Source: Henriciella marina
GTDB taxonomy: Bacteria; Pseudomonadota; Alphaproteobacteria; Caulobacterales; Hyphomonadaceae
Direction of reading: 5' to 3'
Assembly: GCF_027213945.1 (NCBI RefSeq)
Contig: NZ_JAPWGW010000003.1
Coordinates: 372,001 to 436,000 of the forward strand
DNA length: 64,000 nt
Part shown: positions 20,031-28,243 of the stretch, piece after piece
Layout: each line of letters opens with the position of its first letter
How positions within the stretch are numbered: the stretch's first letter is position 1
The notes under the pieces: generated by a model
What the model was told of the DNA's origin: nothing
What the model saw: the letters and a program-made list of their open reading frames with translations, nothing else
Databases searched by the model: none
Translations under genes and position numbers: made by a program

Positions 20031-21317
20031 ATGAGCCGGATTATGCAGACATCAGAAACTAGCCTCGCGGACCTCATGCTGGACATGGGGAAGCGCGCGC
20101 GAGCGGCTTCCCTGCGCCTGTCCCACCAGACAGCGAAGGATCGCAGCCGCGGCCTGCTCGCCATGGCGGACGCGCTGGAGACGTCGCAGGGCGAGATCCT
20201 GAAATCCAATGCGCTCGACATGCAGCAGGCAAAACAGAAGCAGCTGTCGGATGCCATGCTGGACCGGCTGTTGCTAACCCCGGAACGCATGCGCGCCATG
20301 TCGGACGCCGTCCGCATGATTGCTGGCCTTCCGGACCCCGTCGGGCAGACCATCGCGAACTGGACAGTCCCATCAGGTCTCGACATTTCGCGCGTGCGGA
20401 CACCGCTGGGCGTGATCGGCATCATTTATGAATCGCGCCCGAATGTGACGGCCGATGCCTCTGCCTTGTGTCTGCGTTCAGGCAATGCAGCAATCCTTCG
20501 GGCAGGCAGCGAGAGTCTCAACTCCGCGCTCGCCATCGCAACCGCCCTTCGCTCAGGACTGGAGGGTGCCGGCCTCCCCGCCGACGCGCTCCAACTCGTC
20601 GGCACGCCGGAACGCGAGGCGGTCGGGCACATGCTGACCGGGCTCGACGGCAACCTCGATGTCGTTGTTCCACGCGGCGGCAAGGGACTGGTCGAGCGGG
20701 TGCAGAATGATGCGCGCGTCCCTGTGATCGGCCACCTTGAAGGCCTTTGTCATATCTATATCGACACGGACGCCGACCCGCAAAAAGCCGTCGACATTGC
20801 CTTCAACGCCAAGATGCGTCGCACAGGCGTCTGCGGCGCGATGGAAACATTGCTGATCAACGAAGCCATTGCGCCGCGCGTTCTTCCGGTCATCGCGGCC
20901 CCACTTCGGGAGGCAGGGTGCGAACTGCGCGGTGACGCACAGGCGAAAGAGTTGATGGCTGACCTGATCTCAGCAACCGAGGAGGACTGGCGTACCGAGT
21001 ATCTCGCGCCGATCCTTTCGATCAAGGTGGTTAAAAACCTTGATGGCGCGCTTGCCCACATTGCGCGCTATGGCACCGGTCACACTGAAGCCATTGTCAC
21101 GGAAAACACATCGACGGCGGAGCGCTTCCTGAACGAGGTCGATGCCGCCATCGCGCTTCACAACGCCTCGACCCAGTTCGCAGATGGCGGAGAGTTCGGC
21201 ATGGGCGCCGAGATCGGCATTGCGACCGGTCGCATCCATGCCCGCGGGCCGGTTGGCGCAGAACAGCTGACGACCTTCAAATATGTGGTGCGCGGAACCG
21301 GTCAGACCCGGCCATAA
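20031..21317 (+). CDS. proA: Gamma-glutamyl phosphate reductase
   Basis: ProA reduces gamma-glutamyl phosphate to glutamate semialdehyde with NADPH in proline synthesis. The 428-residue aldehyde-dehydrogenase-fold protein has the ESRPNVTADASALCLRSGN region, the PRGGKGLVE stretch, and the catalytic cysteine in RRTGVCGAMETLL. HTEAIVTE and FADGGEFGMGAEIGI lie near the end. ATG 20043 is an alternative start. proB is not adjacent here, but the following nadD-rsfS-rlmH order is the usual alphaproteobacterial one. Confidence 0.95.
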   Translation: MSRIMQTSETSLADLMLDMGKRARAASLRLSHQTAKDRSRGLLAMADALETSQGEILKSNALDMQQAKQKQLSDAMLDRLLLTPERMRAMSDAVRMIAGLPDPVGQTIANWTVPSGLDISRVRTPLGVIGIIYESRPNVTADASALCLRSGNAAILRAGSESLNSALAIATALRSGLEGAGLPADALQLVGTPEREAVGHMLTGLDGNLDVVVPRGGKGLVERVQNDARVPVIGHLEGLCHIYIDTDADPQKAVDIAFNAKMRRTGVCGAMETLLINEAIAPRVLPVIAAPLREAGCELRGDAQAKELMADLISATEEDWRTEYLAPILSIKVVKNLDGALAHIARYGTGHTEAIVTENTSTAERFLNEVDAAIALHNASTQFADGGEFGMGAEIGIATGRIHARGPVGAEQLTTFKYVVRGTGQTRP

Positions 21318-21387
21318 GCAGACAGAAGATAACAAGCTGACCTTGCCCTCCCCTTACCTGTCCCCCGTGCGCACGCTGCCGCCCGCA

Positions 21388-21963
21388 ATGACGACGCAGC
21401 GCATCGGCCTGTTTGGCGGCTCATTTGATCCGCCGCATTCAGGCCACCTCCATGTTGCGAAGACAGCGATGAAGCGGCTGGACCTAGACTGGATCTATTG
21501 GCTTCCAGCCAGTGGCAACCCGCTCAAATCCAAGCCTGCGGACTTCTATGATCGGCTCGACGCCGTGCGTGAGCTTGTAGGTAACCACCCGAAGATGTTC
21601 GTCAGCGATTTCGAACGTTGGGCGGGGCTGAGATACACCGCCGACGTTCTCCGGGCGTTCACCGCCCATTGCCGGAATGCACATTTCGTCTGGCTGATGG
21701 GGGCCGACAGTTTGCAGAACTTCCATGACTGGAAGAACTGGGAATCTGTTGCCTCGACGCTACCGCTCTGCATCGTTTCACGCCCCGAGGCAGGCCCACG
21801 CGCGCTCAGTTCCCCTTTCGCTCGCAAGTTTGCCCACGATCGCCTGCCAGAGCGGGACGCCGCCCTGCTGCCTTTCGAGCCAGCGCCAGCCTGGGTGTTC
21901 CTGAAAGCACCTTTCGATGCCACGTCCTCGACGCAACTGCGGGCACACGTGCAAAAAGGCTAG
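21388..21963 (+). CDS. nadD: Nicotinate-nucleotide adenylyltransferase
   Basis: NadD makes deamido-NAD from nicotinate mononucleotide and ATP. The 191-residue protein starts MTTQRIGLFGGSFDPPHSGH, with the nucleotidyltransferase GGSFDPPHxGH motif. It has FVWLMGADSLQNFHDWKNW for substrate binding and SSTQLR near the C-terminus for ATP. An upstream in-frame ATG inside proA would add 35 residues with no family similarity, so 21388 is chosen. It lies between proA and rsfS. Confidence 0.95.
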   Translation: MTTQRIGLFGGSFDPPHSGHLHVAKTAMKRLDLDWIYWLPASGNPLKSKPADFYDRLDAVRELVGNHPKMFVSDFERWAGLRYTADVLRAFTAHCRNAHFVWLMGADSLQNFHDWKNWESVASTLPLCIVSRPEAGPRALSSPFARKFAHDRLPERDAALLPFEPAPAWVFLKAPFDATSSTQLRAHVQKG

Positions 21964-21984
21964 AGCCGTCACGCCGTGCATGTT

Positions 21985-22410
21985 ATGAAGCGGGTTGTAT
22001 TGAGAAAAAAGGATCAAGCCCTGCCCTCTTCCAGCCCGCAGCCATTGAAGGCCGCCAAAGCCAGTGCTGATGACATTCGCGCGCTTGCCGATTCCGTCGT
22101 CAACAATCTTGAAGATGATAAGGCCGAAGACATCATTTCGATCGATCTTCAGGGAAAGTCTTCCCTGGCAGATATGATGATCATCGCATCTGGCCGCTCA
22201 GCACGTCACGTCGCCTCAATTGCCGATCATCTTTCCCAGACCATGAAAGAAGTCACGGGCCGTCCTGTTAAGGTCGAGGGCCTGCCCAATGCCGATTGGG
22301 TGCTTCTCGATATTGGCGACATCATTGTGCACCTCTTCCGTCCGGAAGTGCGTAGCTTCTACAATCTTGAGAAGATCTGGGCAGACGACAGCGCGCATGG
22401 GCACGCCTGA
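21985..22410 (+). CDS. rsfS: Ribosomal silencing factor RsfS
   Basis: RsfS (Iojap/YbeB) binds ribosomal protein uL14 on the 50S subunit and blocks subunit joining when nutrients are short. The family domain occupies the C-terminal two thirds, with AEDIISIDLQGKSSLADMMI, SGRSARHVASIADHL, the W of NADWVLLDIGDIIVHLF and FYNLEKIW. About 30 residues before it are basic and poorly conserved. GTG at 21976 is another possible start. It is 21 bases after nadD and 16 before rlmH. Confidence 0.93.
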   Translation: MKRVVLRKKDQALPSSSPQPLKAAKASADDIRALADSVVNNLEDDKAEDIISIDLQGKSSLADMMIIASGRSARHVASIADHLSQTMKEVTGRPVKVEGLPNADWVLLDIGDIIVHLFRPEVRSFYNLEKIWADDSAHGHA

Positions 22411-22426
22411 CCGTCGGTCCTGAAGC

Positions 22427-22891
22427 GTGCGCATCTCGATAATTGCGGTGGGCCGTATTAAGAAAGGCCCCGAGCGCGAGCTCTTCGACGACTATATTGA
22501 CCGGTTCAGGAAAGCCGGGCGCCAGCTCGGCTTTCGTAGTGCTGACCTGATTGAGGTCGACTCCTCTGGCGGCCTCGACGCAGAGGCTGACCGTATCCTT
22601 GCGAAGATTCCTGCAGGCGCACGCACAATCCGCCTCGATGAGTTTGGCGAGCAGTTCAAGTCGACCGCATTCTCATCCTTCCTGTCCCACGAGCGCGACA
22701 AGGGCCTGCCAGACATCTGCTTCCTGATAGGCGGGGCCGAAGGTTATGGCGCAGCGGTTCGCGAGGCTGTTCCTCACACGATGGCATTTGGCGTCCAGAC
22801 CTGGCCGCACCGTTTCGTGCGCGTCATGCTTGCCGAACAGCTTTACAGGGCCGCAAGCCTGGAAGCGGGCCTCCCCTATCATAAAGCCTGA
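22427..22891 (+). CDS. rlmH: 23S rRNA (pseudouridine1915-N3)-methyltransferase
   Basis: RlmH is a SPOUT methyltransferase that modifies pseudouridine 1915 in helix 69 of 23S rRNA on the assembled 70S ribosome. The 154-residue length is typical. Motifs are MRISIIAVGRIKKGPERELF, FLIGGAEGYGAAVREAV for SAM, and the knotted tail PHRFVRVMLAEQLYRA ending in YHKA. The start codon is GTG. It follows rsfS as in most alphaproteobacteria. Confidence 0.95.
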   Translation: MRISIIAVGRIKKGPERELFDDYIDRFRKAGRQLGFRSADLIEVDSSGGLDAEADRILAKIPAGARTIRLDEFGEQFKSTAFSSFLSHERDKGLPDICFLIGGAEGYGAAVREAVPHTMAFGVQTWPHRFVRVMLAEQLYRAASLEAGLPYHKA

Positions 22892-22960
22892 GCAGCCCGA
22901 TTGACGCCGCAGCCCTCACCGGGCCAAGTGACGCCAAAGAAAACCGGGAAGGAAACAGGC

Positions 22961-23773
22961 ATGGCTGACAAGGATCTGGCAGGGCGCAAGGCAATCGTAA
23001 CGGGTTCTGCAACCGGGCTTGGCCGCTCAATCGCGCTGCGCCTCGCTGAACGCGGCGCCGATGTCATTATCAATTGCACGCGCAGTATCGCCGATGGCGA
23101 AGCGACAGTCGCGGCCTGCAACGAAGCTGGCGCACAGGCCCAGCTGGTCGCCGCCGATGTGTCGACTGATGAGGGCGCGCGCAAGCTTGCCGATGCCGCT
23201 TCCGCCTGGGGGCGACTGGATATCCTCGTCAACAATGCCGGTATCACGCGCCACGCCCGCGACCATTCTGACCTCGACGCGCTCAGCCGCGACGACTTTC
23301 TCGATACCTATGCCGTGAACGTGGCTGGGCCGTTTCTGGTCATGCAGGCCTGCAAGCCGCTTATGGTTAAGGCCTTCGAACAGACGGGCCGGGCATCGAC
23401 CGTGCTCAACATCTCCTCGATTGCTGGTGTGACGGGGATCGGCTCATCGGTCGCCTATGCCGCGACCAAGGGTGCGCTCAATACGATGACGCTTTCACTT
23501 GCGCGCGCGCTTGCCCCGGCCATCCGGGTGAACGCTGTTTGTCCCGGCTTTATCGGCACGCGCTGGTTCAAGGATGAAATGGGCGCGGAGCAATATGAAC
23601 GGCTGGAGGCAAGCGTGGCTCGCTCCACGCCGCTTAACGCAGCGAGCGGTCCGGACGATATTGCGGATTCGGCCGTGTTTTTCCTCACCGACGCATCACG
23701 CCACGTCACGGGTGAAACCTTGCTCGTTGATGCAGGGACTCACCTTGGATACGCCCCTCTCGCAGCGAGATAA
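22961..23773 (+). CDS. SDR family NAD(P)-dependent oxidoreductase
   Basis: A 270-residue classical short-chain dehydrogenase. The cofactor motif is TGSATGLG (about 14-21). NNAG is present in ILVNNAGITRHARD. The catalytic set is Ser in NISSIAGVTG and Tyr/Lys in YAATK, and the C-terminal VTGETLLVDAGTHLG is of the 3-oxoacyl-ACP-reductase type. The substrate cannot be told from sequence. ATG 22961 is preferred because AAGGAAACAGGC precedes it; the longer frame begins at 22901 without a ribosome site. Confidence 0.88.
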   Translation: MADKDLAGRKAIVTGSATGLGRSIALRLAERGADVIINCTRSIADGEATVAACNEAGAQAQLVAADVSTDEGARKLADAASAWGRLDILVNNAGITRHARDHSDLDALSRDDFLDTYAVNVAGPFLVMQACKPLMVKAFEQTGRASTVLNISSIAGVTGIGSSVAYAATKGALNTMTLSLARALAPAIRVNAVCPGFIGTRWFKDEMGAEQYERLEASVARSTPLNAASGPDDIADSAVFFLTDASRHVTGETLLVDAGTHLGYAPLAAR

Positions 23774-23933
23774 CCGCCCTCAACAGCACCTTAAGCAGGC
23801 GATTTTTGCGCGTTGTGCCTGATTTTCGTGCTGCAACGCAAAAATTTGCGGACGTCATTACTTCACCGTGGCTGACTTTTGAGCACGCCCCCAGTCTGTT
23901 CCTCGTGATGAGGATGCAAAGGAGGTAGTAACA

Positions 23934-24614
23934 ATGCTCAAATCATTCACACGTCTTGGGGCGCTCGCCGCTGCAACAGTGATCATGGCAACACCAGCTC
24001 TCGCACAGGAAGAGGGCGAATGGAGCGGCAATGTTACGCTCACATCGAACTATGTCTTCCGCGGTATTACGCAGACTGACGAAGCTCCGATGGTTCAGGG
24101 CGGCTTCGACTGGGCAAGTGACAGCTTCTATGTCGGTACATGGGCATCCGGCGTCGACTTCGGCGACGGCACCTCTACCGAGATCGATCTCTATGCAGGC
24201 TGGACGCCAACAGTTGGCGCGTTCGACCTTGATCTGGGCGTCATCTATTACTGGTATCCGGACGCACCCGACAATCCAGAGCAGAACTTCTTCGAAGCCT
24301 ATGCCGGGGCAAGCACCACGCTCGGCGACACGCTCGAAGTAGGCGCATCGATCGCTTACTCACCTGAGTTCTACTATGAGATCGGCGACGCTTTCTATTA
24401 TGCAGGTAGCGTTGCGCTTCCGATCAACGATCTGTTTTCGGTTGATGCGACCATCGGTTATTCCGACTTCGTGGACGCTGGCGGCGATTATACCGACTAT
24501 TCGCTCGGTCTGACGACATCGTTCGAAGGCTTCGATCTCGACTTCCGCTTCATCGGCACCGACGATGATGCACTGGATGAGTATTTCGTGGTCTCTATCG
24601 GCCGCTCGCTCTAG
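23934..24614 (+). CDS. TorF-family putative outer-membrane porin
   Basis: The 226-residue product has a signal peptide ending ATPALA (cleavage near residue 24). A pattern of short aromatic beta strands follows, beginning with the family hallmark NVTLTSNYVFRGITQTDEAP. Strands alternate hydrophobic residues and glycine/aspartate turns to a terminal IGRSL, as expected for a small outer-membrane beta barrel. Members are annotated as TorF or conserved porin-like proteins with unknown solutes. A near-perfect AAGGAGGT lies 8 bases before the ATG, suggesting high expression. Confidence 0.85.
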   Translation: MLKSFTRLGALAAATVIMATPALAQEEGEWSGNVTLTSNYVFRGITQTDEAPMVQGGFDWASDSFYVGTWASGVDFGDGTSTEIDLYAGWTPTVGAFDLDLGVIYYWYPDAPDNPEQNFFEAYAGASTTLGDTLEVGASIAYSPEFYYEIGDAFYYAGSVALPINDLFSVDATIGYSDFVDAGGDYTDYSLGLTTSFEGFDLDFRFIGTDDDALDEYFVVSIGRSL

Positions 24615-24675
24615 GAACGGTCTGAGCTCCTCACCAGACATCAGGACTGAAGAAGTCATCCTCTGATCTGGCAAG

Positions 24676-24710
24676 AGACCGCCGCTTCAATCGAAGCGGC
24701 GGTCTTTCTT
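24676..24710 (+). terminator. Rho-independent terminator after the porin gene
   Basis: A perfect 13-bp stem (AGACCGCCGCTTC with its complement) closes on a 4-base AATC loop and is followed by TTCTTT. It lies 62 bases after the porin stop and before the antiporter gene. Confidence 0.88.
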
Positions 24711-24753
24711 TAATCAGTCAATGGTCCAATATAGGAGCCAGAGGAGGATAGGC

Positions 24754-26502
24754 ATGGCGGATCCCGCAACAACACCAGTTGACGCACTTATTCCCGCCAT
24801 GACGCTGCTTGCAGCTGGCGGCGCGGCCGCGCTGGCCTCCAAAGCCCTCAAACTCTCCCCGATTGTCGGATACCTTGCCGTCGGCATCCTCATGGGGCCG
24901 CACGTATTTGGCCTCATGGAGGAAAGCTCAACTACCCACCTTCTCGCCGAGCTGGGCGTGGTTTTCCTGCTATTTGATATAGGGCTGCACGTCTCGTTGC
25001 GTGAGCTCAAGGAAAGCCAGCGCGACCTGATGGGCCTTGCGCCAGCACATCTTGTGCTGACGAGCGTGCCATTCACTATTGCGCTCACCCTGTTCGGGCT
25101 CGACTGGCCCATAGCCCTCGCGCTCGGCATTTCATTCGGTCTCTCATCAACGGCCGTCGTTTCACGCGTCATGGTGGAGCGCGGGCTTGGGTCCTGTCCG
25201 CTTGGACGGTCCACCACCCACGTGCTGATCTTCCAGGACATCGTGGCCATCTTCCTGCTCATCTTCGCAAACTCGCTCGGCGCGGGCGGCGACGGCATGC
25301 AACTGGCCCTCAACCTCGCAAAGGCGGCAGGCCTCGCTGTTCTCGCCTTTATTGTGGCATTTGCGGCCGGTCGTTATCTCATGGGACCGATCTTCAGGGG
25401 GCTGGCCCAGACACGCAATCAGGAAGCCTTCACCGCCGTCACGCTTCTGCTTGTTCTCGGCGCCGCTTCTGCGACGGCATTCCTTGGTCTGTCACTGACC
25501 CTGGGCGCCTTTCTCGCCGGCCTAGCTGTGTCAGGGACGGCATTCCGGCATCAGGTGCAGATGGAGACAGGCCCATTTCGCGGCCTGCTTCTTTCCTTCT
25601 TCTTCATGTCGGTGGGGCTCTCGGTGGATCTCGGCGTGCTTATCAGTCGCTGGCCGGTCGTACTTGGGGTCACGGCGGCGATCCTGCTGGTGAAAACCCT
25701 GACCGGTTTCGCCGCCGCACGCCTGAATAAATGGAGTAATCCGGGGAGTGTTCAGCTTTCCTTCCTGCTGGCGCAGGGGTCTGAATTTACGCTTGTTGTG
25801 CTTTCAATTCTGGTGATGACGACTGATGCCGTTCCCCCAGCTCTCGATACGATCGCAGTCGCGTCCATCGCGCTCTCACTGGCCGCGGCCCCGTTCTGGG
25901 CTGCTGGCGGCATGCGGCTCTCGCGAAAGGTCGCGAACATGCTGAAAGGCCAGACCAGACCGATCAATGAGATCACGCCGATCGGCCCGGACCGCCCTGT
26001 GATCATCTTTGGTATGACACAGGCTGGCCGCCTCGCAGCAGACGCGCTCTATGACCACGACATCCCACATGTCTGCCTCGACGCAGAGCCGGAGCGTTTT
26101 GTATCCGCCATCGCTGACGGCTATAAGGTCGCCTTTGGCAATGCCGCGAACCTTCGTCTCGTTGAAGCCGTCGCCGGGCCAAGCCCCCGCGCCGTCATCA
26201 TCGGCGCGCCTCGCTATGATGTTTCGCGCGATCTCACTCCGGCGGCACAGCGCGAATTTCCTGATACGCCGCGTTTCGTTTCAGTCGACAATGAGGCCGA
26301 CCGGCAAAGGTTCGCCAATCTCGGCATGCGTGCCTGGCTGTCGATGGGAGAGCCAAAGGGCATCGAAATGGCCGCCGATATCCTGCGCCAGCTCGGCGTT
26401 GAGGAAGAGAAAGTCGCTGACTGGGTGTCCCGTGAGGCTGATCGCTTCGAGGTGGATGGCCCAAAGGATATCGGCGAACCGGTTGAAACCGAGGCCGCCT
26501 GA
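24754..26502 (+). CDS. CPA2-family monovalent cation:proton antiporter with TrkA-N domain
   Basis: KefB/KefC-like antiporters exchange K+ or Na+ for protons and are gated by a cytoplasmic nucleotide-binding domain. The 582-residue protein has about 12 membrane helices (1-390), including LSPIVGYLAVGILMGPH and SFGLSSTAVVSRVM. It ends in an RCK/TrkA-N domain starting VIIFGMTQAGRLAADAL (about 421). The C-terminal 80 residues are soluble and acidic. The ATG at 24754 follows GAGGAGGATAGGC; the frame opens 33 bases earlier without such a site. The transported ion is not determined. Confidence 0.9.
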   Translation: MADPATTPVDALIPAMTLLAAGGAAALASKALKLSPIVGYLAVGILMGPHVFGLMEESSTTHLLAELGVVFLLFDIGLHVSLRELKESQRDLMGLAPAHLVLTSVPFTIALTLFGLDWPIALALGISFGLSSTAVVSRVMVERGLGSCPLGRSTTHVLIFQDIVAIFLLIFANSLGAGGDGMQLALNLAKAAGLAVLAFIVAFAAGRYLMGPIFRGLAQTRNQEAFTAVTLLLVLGAASATAFLGLSLTLGAFLAGLAVSGTAFRHQVQMETGPFRGLLLSFFFMSVGLSVDLGVLISRWPVVLGVTAAILLVKTLTGFAAARLNKWSNPGSVQLSFLLAQGSEFTLVVLSILVMTTDAVPPALDTIAVASIALSLAAAPFWAAGGMRLSRKVANMLKGQTRPINEITPIGPDRPVIIFGMTQAGRLAADALYDHDIPHVCLDAEPERFVSAIADGYKVAFGNAANLRLVEAVAGPSPRAVIIGAPRYDVSRDLTPAAQREFPDTPRFVSVDNEADRQRFANLGMRAWLSMGEPKGIEMAADILRQLGVEEEKVADWVSREADRFEVDGPKDIGEPVETEAA

Positions 26503-26550
26503 TCGGCTCAAAGGCCTGCGCAGGCTTTCATTCTTCGCCCACGTATAGAA

Positions 26551-26576
26551 AAGCCGGGCGCTTAAACACCCGGCTT
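26551..26576 (-). terminator. Terminator after gcrA (possibly bidirectional)
   Basis: An 8-bp stem AAGCCGGG/CCCGGCTT encloses a 10-base loop. On the minus strand it is followed by TTCTAT after the terminal T pair, as needed to end gcrA. On the plus strand it could also slow read-through from the antiporter gene. Confidence 0.72.
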
Positions 26577-26598
26577 CCTGTTCTCGTCTGACGAGGTA

Positions 26599-27126
26599 CT
26601 AGCCAGCGATCTTGCGGGCCACTTTTTCTTCGCCGCTCTTGCGGTCGCGCTTGCGCTGCGGCTGGAAGGCCACTTTCGCATGCTCGGTGCAATACGGACC
26701 GCAGTCAGCCTTGCGACCGCAGAAAGCAAATTGCGGGTCTGCGGGGTCGCCGATTGGCCATTTGCACATGGAGTCGCGCAGGGTAAGGATCGTCGCGGCT
26801 TCGCCGTCTGCAACAGGCGCCGGAGCCAGCGCTGAAAGGATTGCCTGCTGATCGGAGCGGCGAATCCGGCTTTCTTCTGGCGATGCCGTTGGCGTTTGAA
26901 CCTCGACCGCACCCGTGGCCTGGATCTGCGGCTTTGGACGCGCCAGACGCGGCGGGCGCTTCACAGGACGTGACGGGGTGGCGCGGCCTGAGAGGCCGAG
27001 ACGGTGAACCTTGCCGATTACAGCATTGCGGGTCACGCCCCCAAGTTGCTTTGCGATCTGGCTGGCTGAGTGACCTTCTGCCCACAGTTTCTTCAGAACA
27101 TCGACGCGATCTTCGGTCCAAGACAT
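26599..27126 (-). CDS. gcrA: GcrA cell cycle regulator
   Basis: GcrA is an alphaproteobacterial sigma-70 cofactor that activates promoters carrying CcrM-methylated GANTC sites and, in Caulobacter, drives S-phase gene expression. The 175-residue protein has the N-terminal DNA-binding helices (MSWTEDRVDVLKKLWAEG, then SASQIAKQLGGVTRNAVIG, residues 1-48) and a proline-rich linker. The C-terminal sigma-interacting domain has CKWPIGDP, FCGRK, CGPYC and EHAKVAFQ. Its upstream region carries DnaA-box-like sites, matching the known DnaA control of gcrA in Caulobacter. Confidence 0.95.
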   Translation of the reverse strand: MSWTEDRVDVLKKLWAEGHSASQIAKQLGGVTRNAVIGKVHRLGLSGRATPSRPVKRPPRLARPKPQIQATGAVEVQTPTASPEESRIRRSDQQAILSALAPAPVADGEAATILTLRDSMCKWPIGDPADPQFAFCGRKADCGPYCTEHAKVAFQPQRKRDRKSGEEKVARKIAG

Positions 27127-27244
27127 TTGGATGGCCTCCTGGCGTTGTGCGACCCTAGATATAGTGACGGCCCGATTTGGCCGTCGTGCTTAACACCTAC
27201 ATATCGTATCTGAGGCGAAACGAAACACAACATGATGATCAGAG

Positions 27245-27290
27245 TTCTCCACAACCTTTCTATATGTAGTATGGCCTTGTGGATAGAATC
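27245..27290 (-). promoter_or_regulatory. DnaA-box-like pair with GANTC site upstream of gcrA
   Basis: TTCTCCACA (27245-27253) and, on the minus strand, CTATCCACA (27278-27286) each differ by one base from the DnaA box TTATCCACA. A GAATC (CcrM-type GANTC) at 27286-27290 touches the second box. They lie 119-164 bases before gcrA and about 70-110 bases before the divergent ABC permease gene. Regulation by DnaA is known for Caulobacter gcrA; here it is inferred from the sites. Confidence 0.6.
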
Positions 27291-27356
27291 GAAAAATCCT
27301 TGCGCGAGAAGTTTTTAGCTATCGTCATTGGCCAGCCGAGCCCCTAAATAGCGCCC

Positions 27357-28196
27357 ATGAGCGATCAGATTTCTGCAGATGCCCGCCCGCTTCCAGCCCC
27401 GCCCCGCAATTATGGCGCGATCAACTGGATCGGGCTCTGGACCCTTTACCAGCGCGAGGTGGGCCGCTTCCTGAAAGTCTGGATGCAGACGCTGTTCGCC
27501 CCCGTCATCACAACGCTTCTCTTCATGACGGTGTTCAAGCTGGCCTTCGGCAATCGCGGTGAGCTGACAGGTGACTTCGCAGGTCTCGACTATAATGCCT
27601 TCCTGGCACCTGGTCTCATCATCATGTCGATGCTGCAGAACGCCTTCCAGAACACGTCTTCCTCGTTGACCATTGCCAAGGTTCAGGGCAGCCAGGTCGA
27701 CTTCCTGATGCCGCCGCTGTCTCCACTGGAACTGACGCTTGGCTTTATCTTTGGCGCGGTCACACGCGGCCTGATGGTCGGCGTGATCGGCGGCCTTGCC
27801 ATTCACTTCTCTGGGCTCGCCGATCTCAATATCTCGATGATCTGGCCGATCATCTGGTTCAGCCTGATGGCGACGATCTTCCTTGCCGCCCTCGGCGCGA
27901 TTGCCGGGATCTGGGCTGAAAAGTTCGATCACCTGGCCGCCATTACCAACTTCGTGATTGTGCCGCTGACCTTCCTGTCGGGCACCTTCTACGACATCAA
28001 GGTGCTGGTCGAGCCATTCCAGACGGCGGCTCATTTCGACCCGATCTTCTACCTGATCGACGGTTTCCGCGCAGGCTTCATCGGGGTCTCCAACTCCTCG
28101 CTGATGACCGGCGTTATCGCCTCGGCGGCCTTCACCTTCCTGGCATGCCTCTGGGTCTGGTGGCTGTTCCGGACGGGTTACAAGCTGAAGTCCTGA
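27357..28196 (+). CDS. ABC-2 type transporter permease
   Basis: A 279-residue membrane protein of the ABC-2 export family (polysaccharide/drug type, YadH-like). A soluble N-terminus is followed by six hydrophobic segments. The family ABC-2 stretch FLMPPLSPLELTLGF lies after the second segment, and FLSGTFYDIKVL comes before the last pair. Such permeases need a separate ATPase. The downstream ABC gene is of the soluble ABC-F type, so the energising partner is not visible here. It is divergent from gcrA across a shared control region. Confidence 0.85.
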   Translation: MSDQISADARPLPAPPRNYGAINWIGLWTLYQREVGRFLKVWMQTLFAPVITTLLFMTVFKLAFGNRGELTGDFAGLDYNAFLAPGLIIMSMLQNAFQNTSSSLTIAKVQGSQVDFLMPPLSPLELTLGFIFGAVTRGLMVGVIGGLAIHFSGLADLNISMIWPIIWFSLMATIFLAALGAIAGIWAEKFDHLAAITNFVIVPLTFLSGTFYDIKVLVEPFQTAAHFDPIFYLIDGFRAGFIGVSNSSLMTGVIASAAFTFLACLWVWWLFRTGYKLKS

Positions 28197-28243
28197 TGAA
28201 GCTGGCTTGACGGGACCTGCCCGCAGGCCGCACCTCACACCCC

